This document shows, in pieces, positions 27,186 to 34,602 of a DNA stretch of 64,000 nucleotides. The DNA is from Trebonia sp963785645 (GTDB lineage Bacteria > Actinomycetota > Actinomycetes > Streptosporangiales > Streptosporangiaceae). The stretch covers positions 1-64,000 of the forward strand of contig CAWAWG010000018.1 of assembly GCA_963785645.1 (NCBI GenBank), written 5' to 3'. The position numbers and the translations under genes are program-made. The notes under the pieces are model-generated. The model was not told the DNA's origin. It worked only from the letters and a program-made list of their open reading frames with translations, and made no database searches. How positions within the stretch are numbered: position 1 is the first letter of the stretch; each line of letters starts with the position of its first letter.

Positions 27186-27506
27186 ATGGCGGCACAGAGG
27201 AAGTACCCGGAGGAGCTCCGCGAACGCGCGGTGAAGATGGTGCTGGAGATCCGGGAACGGGACGGGAAGGGGCGCGGGGAAATCTCCCGGGTTGCCCGGC
27301 AGCTGGATGTTCACCCGGAGGCGTTGCGGTCCTGGCTGCAGCAGGCGGAAATTGACGGCGGAGAGCGTTCCGGGACGACGACGGATGATAAGCGGCGGAT
27401 CTCTGAACTGGAGCGCGAGGTACGCGAGCTCCGGCGGGCGAATGAGATATTGAAGGCCGCGAGCGCTTATTTCGCGAGGGAACTCGACCCGAGGCTGCCG
27501 CGCTAG
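27186..27506 (+). CDS. IS3-family transposase OrfA
   Basis: The 106-residue protein has an N-terminal HTH_Tnp_1 domain (KYPEELRERAVKMVLEIRER, VARQLDVHPEALRSWLQQAE) and a C-terminal leucine-zipper helix (RISELEREVRELRRANEILK), as in all IS3 OrfA proteins. It recognises the element ends. The coding frame is followed in the -1 frame by OrfB, so ribosomal frameshifting near its 3' end would give the OrfAB fusion transposase. Confidence 0.92.
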   Translation: MAAQRKYPEELRERAVKMVLEIRERDGKGRGEISRVARQLDVHPEALRSWLQQAEIDGGERSGTTTDDKRRISELEREVRELRRANEILKAASAYFARELDPRLPR

Positions 27507-27574
27507 TCGAGTTCATTGACGCGCAACGGGACCGGTTTGGCATCGAGCCGGTCTGTGCGGTCCTGGAGTTTCCC

Positions 27575-28420
27575 GTGTCGTCGTATTACTACGCGAAGAA
27601 ACGCGAGTCGGAGCCGACGGCGCGGGAAACCCGAGATGCGATGGTGAAAGAGAAGATCATGGAGGTGTGGAAAGGGCGGAAGGGCAGGGAGGTTTACGGT
27701 GCGCGGAAAGTGTGGCTGGAACTGAACCGGCAGAGAATTCCGGTTGCGCGGTGCACGGTGGAGCGGCTGATGCGTGACCTGGGGATCGGCGGCGTGCGGG
27801 CCAGGCGGAAGCGGCCGCGGACGACGGTGCCGGGCGATCCGGCGGACAGGCCGTCGGACCTGCTGCAGCGCTGCTTCGACGCGCAGGCGCCGAACCGGCG
27901 CTGGGTGGCGGACATCACGTATGTGATGACATTCTCCGGGTGGGTTTATACGTCATTCGTCATGGATTTGTTCGCGCGCCGGATTGTCGGGTGGCAGGTT
28001 GCGGATAACCTGCGTTCTGATCTTGCGCTCGATGCGCTTGAAATGGCTATCTGGGCACGTCGGCATGAGAATATCGACGGTCTGGTGCATCATTCGGATC
28101 GCGGGGTCCAGTATACCGCTATCCGCTACACGGAACGGCTGGAGGAGGCGAAGGCGGTGCGTTCGGTTGGGAGCAAAGGCGATTCCTATGATAACGCTGC
28201 CGCGGAATCACTGAACAGCCTGTACAAACGTGAGCTTATCGACTTCAAGAAAGAATGGCAGGGAGTCGATGATGTGATGCTCGCCACGATGGACTGGGTA
28301 TCCTGGTACAATGAGGAGAGGCTTCACTCATACTGCGGGGATATGCCGCCGAAAGAGTTCGAGGAAATCTATTATAAGGCACTGGAATCTGGTAAGATAA
28401 GAGACAGTTCACAGACATAG
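27575..28420 (+). CDS. IS3-family transposase OrfB (integrase domain)
   Basis: The 281-residue frame contains the rve integrase core with the DDE residues in RWVADITYVMTFSGWVYTSF (Asp), VHHSDRGVQYTAI (Asp) and SYDNAAAESLNSLYKREL (Glu). Upstream of the listed ATG the -1 frame is open to about 27490 and adds VEFIDAQRDRFGIEPVCAVL, normal OrfB sequence, so the protein is most likely made as an OrfAB fusion. Ends normally near the right terminal repeat. Confidence 0.92.
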   Translation: MSSYYYAKKRESEPTARETRDAMVKEKIMEVWKGRKGREVYGARKVWLELNRQRIPVARCTVERLMRDLGIGGVRARRKRPRTTVPGDPADRPSDLLQRCFDAQAPNRRWVADITYVMTFSGWVYTSFVMDLFARRIVGWQVADNLRSDLALDALEMAIWARRHENIDGLVHHSDRGVQYTAIRYTERLEEAKAVRSVGSKGDSYDNAAAESLNSLYKRELIDFKKEWQGVDDVMLATMDWVSWYNEERLHSYCGDMPPKEFEEIYYKALESGKIRDSSQT

Positions 28421-28787
28421 CGGCCTCCAGACTTGCCGGGGCGATCCAGGGTAGTCACGCCGGGCCAGGTCGATCATCGCAGGCGACAGATCGATCCCGA
28501 AGGCATCTATCCCCAGCTCGTGCAGGAGGGCGGTGACCTGCCCGGGTCCGCAGCCCACGTCTGCCACCGGCCCCCCGCTGGCGCGGACCAGATCGGCGAA
28601 CAGCCCCAGGGCCGACCGCAGGTACAGCGCCCCCTCCAGGGAGTCGCGCACCAGGTCGGCATAGCTGGCCGCGACCGTGTCGTAAGAGATCCGGGTGTCT
28701 TCCAGCCAGCCGTCCGCGTTCATGCCCAGAACAGTAACTAAGTGATCAGGTAGGGGCCCGCCCTCCTGCCCGCCCGAGACGGCGCAG

Positions 28788-28917
28788 CGCATTCCCAAGC
28801 TCAGGAATCAGGGCTACAGCCTGAGACAGATCGTCAAACAACTGAATGACGAGGGCTTGCCGACGCCTATGGGACAATCGGCCTGGAGCAAGTCGCACGT
28901 CTACCGAGTGCTGGGGA
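28788..28917 (+). pseudogene. Fragment of a large serine recombinase
   Basis: The plus frame reads RIPKLRNQGYSLRQIVKQLN, DEGLPTPMGQSAWSKSHVYR, VLG. This is the HTH-like segment in the Recombinase domain of serine integrases and resolvases. Nothing of the catalytic N-terminal domain is present. It is a relic of another mobile element in segment D. Confidence 0.7.
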
Positions 28918-28968
28918 CCGTGTATATGCAAGAGCTTGTATCTTGTATGAGGTCATTTGCTGGTATGG

Positions 28969-29289
28969 TCACCGGCCGGATTCACTCACCCCCATCCGTT
29001 CAGCCGCTGCCTCGGCCTCTTTGAGCACGGCCCGCAACTGCGGCAGCGCTGCCGCCATCCGCCGGTCGAGCTTCGTCCGCATCTCTTCTGCCGTCTCCGC
29101 CGATGGTGGGTAGAAGAAGATGTCCTTGAAGTCGGCATGCCAGCAGTCGGTGTACCAAACGTTCCAAGACGCCTCGAACGCCGTGACCAGAGCGTCCTTC
29201 CCTGCCTCAGTGTCGGCAGGCCCAAAGGCCGGAAAGGTAACGCTAACGCTGACGGTACCGAGCACTGTCGTCTGCTGCTGTTCCGTCAT
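28969..29289 (-). CDS. Hypothetical protein, cluster 2 gene C
   Basis: The 106-residue protein MTEQQQTTVLGTVSVSVTFPAFG has a charged helical C-terminal half (EEMRTKLDRRMAAALPQLRA, VLKEAEAAAERMG). It contains a Trp/Cys-rich centre WNVWYTDCWHADFKDIFFYP. Its ATG overlaps the stop of the upstream gene (ATGA), so it is the last gene of the minus-strand operon 29799 to 28969. I do not recognise the family. It has no homologue in cluster 1. Confidence 0.6.
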   Translation of the reverse strand: MTEQQQTTVLGTVSVSVTFPAFGPADTEAGKDALVTAFEASWNVWYTDCWHADFKDIFFYPPSAETAEEMRTKLDRRMAAALPQLRAVLKEAEAAAERMGVSESGR

Positions 29290-29567
29290 GGCTGCTCACC
29301 GCCGTCTTTCGCCTCTACCATGCGCGAGGGATGTTCCTCCCCATTCAGCAGCCTGCGCCAGGGGGGCACCTGATCCGCGTCATCAGGCAGCAGCAACAGG
29401 AACTCCACCCGCTCCTTGAAGATGGTGAGTTCCACTTCCAGGGGATCGGTGACCAACGCAAGGTCGGGCGCAGCCTCCAGGATCACCTGGGCGGCCAACC
29501 TGAGCCGTTCGAGATGAATCTGCTCAAAGTCATAGAGCCCCTTCGCGGTGAGTGCACGGTCTTCCAT
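29286..29567 (-). CDS. Small protein of unknown function, cluster 2 gene B
   Basis: The 93-residue product from ATG 29567 (AGGGAG 6 bp upstream) contains LERLRLAAQVILEAAPDLA and TDPLEVELTIFKERVEFLLL, homologous to the product of 24232-24486. It overlaps the preceding gene by 38 bp and the following gene by 4 bp. The repeated linkage with the RYD-EYRRR protein suggests the two interact. No known motif is visible. Confidence 0.68.
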   Translation of the reverse strand: MEDRALTAKGLYDFEQIHLERLRLAAQVILEAAPDLALVTDPLEVELTIFKERVEFLLLLPDDADQVPPWRRLLNGEEHPSRMVEAKDGGEQP

Positions 29568-29799
29568 ACTGCTCCCTTGCAATGGTTTGGACTTGGGCAT
29601 AGCACAGGGCACCATCCATCCGCCGTCTGTATTCAACGGCGGCATCGTCATACCGCCTCTTAAGCTTCGGATACCACGGCTCATGTTTCGGGGTGAAGAA
29701 CAGGCTGCTCCGCAGGGCGGCCCACTGTGCCATAAACTCCGGATCACCCAGTTCCCGTAGGCGGGTGGCCTGGCCTTTCGCTCCCTGGCTTTCTGACAT
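29530..29799 (-). CDS. Small protein of unknown function, cluster 2 gene A
   Basis: The 89-residue product contains LRELGDPEFMAQWAALRSSL and KLKRRYDDAAVEYRRRMDGA, matching the shorter protein at 24504-24695. It has about 25 extra C-terminal residues that overlap the next gene. It leads the three-gene operon and is divergent from the HTH-TPR regulator at 30150, with 350 bp between. That layout suggests possible control by the regulator. Confidence 0.65.
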   Translation of the reverse strand: MSESQGAKGQATRLRELGDPEFMAQWAALRSSLFFTPKHEPWYPKLKRRYDDAAVEYRRRMDGALCYAQVQTIAREQYGRPCTHREGAL

Positions 29800-29918
29800 G
29801 GTTGGTTCTCGAATCCACAGGCTCTCTCACGGCAAACGGGCTGGTGCTCCATGCGCAGCTATCCCTACTTAAGCGCATGCAGCAATAGGGATGTGTCAGT
29901 ATTGGCAATGCCCGACAT

Positions 29919-30011
29919 GTGGCACACCGGTGCCACTACGCACGTGCTTGCGCCTTGTCTCCGGCGGCACTCCGGTGTTTTCTTCTTTCCTTGGCAATTG
30001 GCGCACCGGTG
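29919..30011. promoter_or_regulatory. Palindromes in the divergent region upstream of a HTH-TPR gene
   Basis: GTGGCAC-ACCG-GTGCCAC (29919-29936) and GCACCGGTGC (30002-30011) share the word CACCGGTG and lie about 75 bp apart, between the minus-strand cluster 2 and the HTH-TPR regulator. They are candidate operators for that regulator. The rest of 29800-30149 has no gene. Confidence 0.4.
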
Positions 30012-30149
30012 CACGTACGCTGGAGGAACAGCCAATCTGGTTTGGCCGGAGATATGAAGCGCGCGCTGGACGCACCACTGTCACAACGTTGTCGCATTGG
30101 CCACGCTGAACAGCACAAACAACGGACCGATGACCTTCGGGGGGTCGCT

Positions 30150-31316
30150 ATGCGGGTGAAGCGCGAACGGCTTTCGGCACGGCGTAAAACGGTCGGTCTT
30201 AGCCAAGAAGCATTGGCCGAGCGCCTGAACGTTGAGCGCACCACCGTCACGCGCTGGGAAAGCGGCGAGAGCGTACCGCTCCCCTGGACTCGGCCACGGC
30301 TGGCCAAAGCGCTGCGGGTCTCCGTCGAAGAGCTTGATGAACTGCTCGACGAGGCCAGTACAGCGGCAGCCGGAAGCGACGTCGAACGACTGGAATACAC
30401 GCTGACTCATCCCGGTGGTACGGATTTGGTATCCGTCGCGCAGCTCAGGCAACAGATCCAGCAGCTCGACCAGCAGTATGCGCTGGTGCCATCTTCGGCC
30501 TTGCTCGCCGACGCTGGACAGGCACTCGGGCAGATCCGCTTTCTGACCGCCCACGCTGCCAATCTGCGGGTACGGCGCGAACTGCACGGCGTTGAAGCCG
30601 AAGCCGCCACCCTGATGGGCCAGCTCGTGTGGGATGCGTCGCAGCGCCGTAGCCACGCCTCGGCGCAGTCGTACTACGAGCAGGCCATCGCGGCGGCCCG
30701 TCAGGTGCGTGATCCGGCTGCCGAAGGCTTGGCTCTGCTGCGCATGGCCATGATCGCCCTGTACGCCGTGCAAGACCCGCGGGCGGGGTTGGCCCTCGCC
30801 GAGCAGACAGTCGAAACCACGCAGCACGTAAGTACGGTGTTGACCGGCCTTGCGCTTCTGCACACGGCGGAAGCGCATGCGATGCTCGGTGACCGGCAGG
30901 CCTGTGAGTCTGCGCTCACTCGCGCCGATACCATCCACGGGCAGCTCACCGACTTGGACTGTGCGCTTGAGCTGTATTCACCGACGCAATTCGGACGCAT
31001 GGCAGGCTCGTGTTATCTGTCTTTGGCTGACACGGGCCGGGCGGTTCGCGTACTCGACGCCGCGCTGGCCGGTTATGAGCGGCCAGCCAAGTCTCAAGCG
31101 ATCGTGCTGGGCAACCTGTCGCTCGCTTTGATCCGCCGCGGCGATTTTGATGAGGCCATCTGCCGTCTCCACGAGGCAATGGACGTCATTGAGCAGAACT
31201 GGGGCGGCGGCGGGCTGAACATAGTGTTCGGCGCCGGCAAGGAGCTCCGACCGCAGCGTGGTCTGCCCATCGTGCAGGATGTGCTCGACCGTATGCTCAC
31301 ACTCATGGCTGGATGA
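30150..31316 (+). CDS. XRE-type HTH regulator with TPR domain
   Basis: From ATG 30150 the 388-residue protein starts with a Cro/C1 HTH (RKTVGLSQEALAERLNVERT, TVTRWESGESVPLPWTRPRL) at residues 8-65. TPR-like helices follow (ASAQSYYEQAIAAARQVRDP, LALLRMAMIALYAVQDPRAG, SLALIRRGDFDEAICRLHEA). This architecture is common in actinomycetes. The stop overlaps the start of the cyclo-ligase-like gene (ATGA), giving another regulator/enzyme cassette. Extension to GTG 29919 runs through the palindrome region and is rejected. Confidence 0.85.
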   Translation: MRVKRERLSARRKTVGLSQEALAERLNVERTTVTRWESGESVPLPWTRPRLAKALRVSVEELDELLDEASTAAAGSDVERLEYTLTHPGGTDLVSVAQLRQQIQQLDQQYALVPSSALLADAGQALGQIRFLTAHAANLRVRRELHGVEAEAATLMGQLVWDASQRRSHASAQSYYEQAIAAARQVRDPAAEGLALLRMAMIALYAVQDPRAGLALAEQTVETTQHVSTVLTGLALLHTAEAHAMLGDRQACESALTRADTIHGQLTDLDCALELYSPTQFGRMAGSCYLSLADTGRAVRVLDAALAGYERPAKSQAIVLGNLSLALIRRGDFDEAICRLHEAMDVIEQNWGGGGLNIVFGAGKELRPQRGLPIVQDVLDRMLTLMAG

Positions 31317-32044
31317 GCGATTATGGGGGTATGACGAGTACCGCTCCCAGCAAATCGACGCTACGCCAGCAGGTCTGGTCACGGCTGGAAGCTGCCGGTG
31401 TGGTGCCGTCCGATGTCGCTGGACGCATACCGGACTTCGACGGCGCTGAGCGAGCCGCCGAGCTGCTGGCCGCACTCGATGTCTGGCGGACGGCAAGGGT
31501 CATAAAGGCGGTTCCCGACCGGCCGCTGCTGCCGGTGCGTATCCGGGCGCTGGAAGATGGAAAGCTCGTCTACATGGCCGCGCCGAAGCTGGCCACTGAG
31601 CGGCCGTTCTACAAGCTCGATCCTGCCGTCCTGACGGTGTCGCCCCAGGAGGCTGCGATACGGGAAGTCATCGAGGCCACCGCGCCGACCGTGGACGTTT
31701 CTGAGATGCCGCGTATCGACCTGGTGGTGGTCGGGAGCGTGGCGGTCAATGCTCAAGGTGCCCGGCTCGGCAAGGGAGCCGGCTACGCCGACCTTGAGGT
31801 TGCGCTGCTTATCGAGGCCGGACTCATCACGGAACGCACCACCATCGCGACGACGGTGCATGAGCTGCAAGTGCTCGACGAAGGCTTCCCTGAGCTGCCG
31901 CACGACTTTCGGGTGGATCTCATCGTCACGCCGGAACGCGTCATCCACTGCGGGCAGCCAAAGCGGCCAGCGGGCATCGAGTGGGCATCACTGACCCCGG
32001 AGCAGACTACGAAGATACCGGTGCTGGCGCGGCGGGCGCGGTAG
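31313..32044 (+). CDS. 5-formyltetrahydrofolate cyclo-ligase-family protein
   Basis: The 243-residue protein has ARVIKAVPDRPLLPVRIRAL, DLVVVGSVAVNAQGARLGKG and AGYADLEVALLIEAG, the C-terminal signature of the 5-FTHF cyclo-ligase family (G-x-x-R-x-G-x-G-x-x-Y-x-D). True cyclo-ligases make methenyl-THF from 5-formyl-THF with ATP. This family branch lacks a clear N-terminal ATP-binding Lys pair and may act on another substrate. Start at 31313 (coupled to the regulator stop) or ATG 31331. Pairing with HTH-TPR regulators is a repeated arrangement in actinomycetes. Confidence 0.8.
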   Translation: MSDYGGMTSTAPSKSTLRQQVWSRLEAAGVVPSDVAGRIPDFDGAERAAELLAALDVWRTARVIKAVPDRPLLPVRIRALEDGKLVYMAAPKLATERPFYKLDPAVLTVSPQEAAIREVIEATAPTVDVSEMPRIDLVVVGSVAVNAQGARLGKGAGYADLEVALLIEAGLITERTTIATTVHELQVLDEGFPELPHDFRVDLIVTPERVIHCGQPKRPAGIEWASLTPEQTTKIPVLARRAR

Positions 32045-32203
32045 CACGGTGCGACCCCGGGACGGGGAGTGCGCAGGATGGGCGGAAGTAGTCGAGGTTG
32101 TGGGGTAGATGGGTAGAAGCCTGCCCATCCCGCCGCCATCGGCCCCGGCAAGCCGAGCAGAGAGGCACACCGAAGCACTCTCCCCGCTAAGCCGATCGCC
32201 CGC

Positions 32204-32360
32204 TGCTGGCTGTGCGGAAACCAGCGCTTTGCGGAACAACTCACGCAGGCGACCAACCCCGAAGCCGACCCTGAGCAGCCCGGCGCCGAAGCACCGCGTC
32301 TCCGCGCATCGAACTGCGCCAAGAAAACAATCAGCAACGCGAGCGTCTCCCCGCCGAGGC
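32204..32360 (+). pseudogene. Degraded 3' remnant of the coiled-coil gene
   Basis: The frame reads FAEQLTQATNPEADPEQPGA then CAKKTISNASVSPP, a worn copy of the tail LAEKLRQATEADPEPADAPS...KKTSNTRTP of the protein at 15528. It follows a block (32092-32160) that resembles 15191-15260. A second, shorter scrap of the same tail lies at about 33120-33180 just before att core 5. Confidence 0.6.
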
Positions 32361-32532
32361 GTGGACAGTCACCCCAGACCATCAGGGAACCCTCGCCGTA
32401 CGTCTTGAGGTTGGAGACCGCTTCCTCGGGATCGAACGGGGTACCGATCCGGCGAACCCCAACCGCGTCCGCGAGCCGCACGGGGGGCGAGCAATCGGTA
32501 CCGCTTCGCAGTACCGAGAGGATGATGGGCTC

Positions 32533-32889
32533 ATGAGTTTCGACCTGAATGTGTTCCCGCCGACGGGGCCGACGCTCGCACAGGTTCATCTCATGCAGAA
32601 GACCGGCCAGGGATTGGAAGGCAGCCCAGGGGATGGCAACTCCTCATCCGATCCGGAAATGGCAGCCTTCATCGACCAGCTTGAGCGCCGCTGGCCGACC
32701 CTGGAGGAGGACCCGGTCGCGAGTCCCTGGTCCAGTTCACTCTGGCTTCCACCGGCAGGCGCGGGAACCGAACTCAACATTCAATGGCAACACGCTGGGG
32801 TCATGCGGCCAGCCATCCTGCAGATAGCTGCCCATACCAAGGTAATTGTGTACGATCCGCAGTCCGACGAGCTGATCTTGCCCGCGTAG
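32533..32889 (+). CDS. Hypothetical protein, SFDLNVF type
   Basis: The 118-residue protein starts MSFDLNVFPPTGPTLAQVHL. It has an acidic middle (DPEMAAFIDQLERRWPTLEE), a strand-rich end with SSSLWLPPAGAGTELNIQWQ, and VIVYDPQSDELILP. Small proteins opening MSFDLxV with this Trp-rich strand are frequent in actinomycetes and some are annotated as immunity proteins. That would fit an island, but I cannot confirm it. It stands alone between remnants, with codon use like its neighbours. Confidence 0.6.
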   Translation: MSFDLNVFPPTGPTLAQVHLMQKTGQGLEGSPGDGNSSSDPEMAAFIDQLERRWPTLEEDPVASPWSSSLWLPPAGAGTELNIQWQHAGVMRPAILQIAAHTKVIVYDPQSDELILPA

Positions 32890-33200
32890 GGCACCCGATC
32901 CGCAGGCTTTTCAAGCAGACCTCGGATTCCAGGATCAGCGCGCGGCGGCTGCCGGCCTCCAGGACGAAGAACATGAAGCACAAGAAGCCAGATCCAGGAG
33001 GCTTGTCCTTGAGGAAGTCGGGGAGCAGTTCGCGGGGGGTGTCTGGTGCGGGGAGCGGTTCGTCGATGGCGGCGATCCGGAACCCAGCCATGGTGAAGGC
33101 GCTGATCATCGCGGGCAGCGGACGACGAACCGAACCAAGAAGACACCAGCCACGCGAGCACGCCGTCTCGAGGCAGGCAGCAGCCCAGGGCACCCCGCCG

Positions 33201-33222
33201 CGTGCCACATACGTGCCTGCCC
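33201..33222 (+). repeat. 11-bp tandem arm-type repeat before att core 5
   Basis: CGTGCCACATA is followed by CGTGCCTGCCC, a decayed version of the copies at 16602 and 21552, 91 bp before core 5. The flanking 32890-33312 otherwise holds only the coiled-coil scrap and the conserved pre-att block. Confidence 0.5.
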
Positions 33223-33312
33223 AGCGGTTAGCCACAGTCACTCACGGACAAGTCGGAGCCAATGACCAGGAGCAACGTTCGCGCAGGTCATCCGCCAGGT
33301 TGGGCGACCGAA

Positions 33313-33353
33313 CTTCCAAGCTGGTCCTGCGGGTTGGATTCCCGTCATCCGCT
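33313..33353 (+). repeat. att core copy 5 (two mismatches)
   Basis: It matches the tRNA-Gly 3' end at 39 of 41 positions. One change (TTCGA to TTGGA) is in the invariant T-loop, so this copy could not form a functional tRNA. It is probably the oldest or least used site of the array. Confidence 0.85.
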
Positions 33354-33570
33354 CCACGCCTTGGACTCGCTGTAGAGATTTTAGGTATCATGTTCGGCGG
33401 TGCCGCCTTTGGTACGAAACTGAGGCCAGGGGCTGTAGATGCGGATCGCGTCACCTTCGATGAGACGGGATGTCAAGGGACATCAGGAAGTGCCCGGTGG
33501 CGGTCATGAGAGGTGCCGGCTGGCGGCCACCGGATCTGCCCAGTGGTGGCCGCCAGACGTGCCCGGCTGG

Positions 33571-34351
33571 TTAGCTCAGCGGGATCACTCCCTTCCCGGC
33601 GATGGCCTGGGTGAGGCGGATGCTGTCGCCGCTGGTCTGGCAGACGTGGGCGTGGTGCATGAGCCGGTCGACGGTGGCGGTGGCCAGGGTCTTGGGCATC
33701 AGCTCGTCGAATCCGGATGGGTGGAGGTTGGAGCTGACCGCGACGCTGCGGCGCTCGTAGGCGGCGTCGACGAGGCGGTAGAGGCCTTCGGCGGCGTCCT
33801 GGGCGACGGGCAGGAGCCCGATGTCATCGACGACGACCAGGTCAGCGCGCAGGATGCGGCTGATGGCCCTGGTCACTGAGTCGTCGGCGCGGTGCCGGTG
33901 GATCAGGGCGCCGAGCTGCTCCAGGGTGAACCAGGCGACGTTCTTGCCCGGCTTCGACGGCGGCCTGCCCGAGGGCCTCGAGCATGAACGTCTTGCCGGT
34001 GCCGGACGGCCCGCAGACGACGAGGTTCTCGTGCCGGCCGACCCATTCCAGGGTCCGCAGCGCGGCCTGGGTCGGGGCCGGGACCGAGGACAGGCGCTCG
34101 TCCCAGGCGTCGAATGTCTTCCCGCTGGGGAACGCGGCCCGGGTGCGGCGGGTGGCGAGGGAGGAGCGGTCGCGGCCGGCGACTTCCTCCGCGAGCAGGG
34201 CCCGCAGGACCTCGGCCGGGTCCCACCGCTGGGCTTTGGCCGTGGCGATGACCTCGGGGGCGATGCGCCGCATGTGGGGCAGCCGCATGCGGCGCAGCAG
34301 CTGCTCCAGCCCGTCGTCGAGGGGCGGCGGGGCCGGGGCGGCGGCGGTCAC
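33571..34351 (-). pseudogene. istB: IstB-like ATPase, one frameshift
   Basis: The N-terminal part shows LEQLLRRMRLPHMRRIAPEV and the Walker A motif LVVCGPSGTGKTFMLEALG. A single inserted base near 33949 shifts the frame, and the rest (VAWFTLEQLGALIHRHRADD, Walker B LVVVDDIGLLPV, RRSVAVSSNLHPSGFDELMP, ATATVDRLMHHAHV) continues in the next frame to 33571. IstB is the ATP-dependent helper of IS21 transposition. Without the extra base it would be about 260 residues, the normal size. Confidence 0.9.
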
Positions 34352-34602
34352 GGGGTCCTCCTGACGGGTCCGGGGAAGTCGATGTGGTCGACTGCGAGGC
34401 AGACGTCGTAGTGCACCTGGGCGAGCGGGCGGCCGCCGTGCGGGGCGTCGAGGGCGGCTTCCTGCAGGGCCTTGAGCCCGGGGCCGCCGTCAGCCTTGGC
34501 CTGGGCGAAGACGTCCGCGGCGGCCAGCAGGGCCTGCCGGATGAACGCGGCGTCGCGCTGGCTGAGGACGACGGCGTTCCCGTCGCGCCCTGCGGCGGTC
34601 AC
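34348..34602 (-). CDS. Small IS21-associated protein between istA and istB
   Basis: The 84-residue frame starts with GTG 34602, overlapping the istA stop (TGA at 34599-34601), and overlaps the istB start by 4 bp. It reads VVLSQRDAAFIRQALLAAAD, VFAQAKADGGPGLKALQEAA, YDVCLAVDHIDFPG. The coupled overlaps on both sides suggest a real gene. A third small gene is found in some actinomycete IS21 elements; its role is unknown. Confidence 0.6.
   Translation of the reverse strand: MTAAGRDGNAVVLSQRDAAFIRQALLAAADVFAQAKADGGPGLKALQEAALDAPHGGRPLAQVHYDVCLAVDHIDFPGPVRRTP

Larger units (their letters stand above)
27137..28445 (+). mobile_element. IS3-family insertion sequence
   Basis: The element is 1309 bp. 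Its left end (ATCACCCCGGGAACCTTGGA) and the reverse complement of its right end (ATCGCCCCGGCAAGTCTGGA) are imperfect inverted repeats. The sequence CCAGGGTAG occurs directly before (27128-27136) and after (28446-28454). That 9-bp duplication is longer than the 3-5 bp usual for IS3 elements, though part of the match could be coincidental. It carries orfA and orfB in the classic overlapping arrangement and appears intact. Confidence 0.88.
26770..28723 (-). pseudogene. SAM-dependent methyltransferase interrupted by an IS3 element
   Basis: The N-terminal part (ATG 28723) encodes RISYDTVAASYADLVRDS and the SAM-binding motif GGPVADVGCGPGQVTALLHELG, then SPAMIDLARRDYPG. After the insertion, the frame continues from 27136 with LRFEVGSMTDLRLADASVAGLLAFWSLIHVPDE, LRPGGPLLVGFHVGD and a normal end at 26770. 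Removing the IS and one copy of the 9-bp duplication restores the reading frame RRDYPGLRF exactly. The intact gene would encode a class I methyltransferase of about 220 residues with unknown substrate. Confidence 0.9.

Noticed and set aside
32380..32530. Minus-strand protein-like stretch (VRRIGTPFDPEEAVSNLKTY)
   Set aside because: It looks coding over about 45 residues but has no start, no stop in register and no family I recognise; it could be a remnant, and I cannot support a gene.
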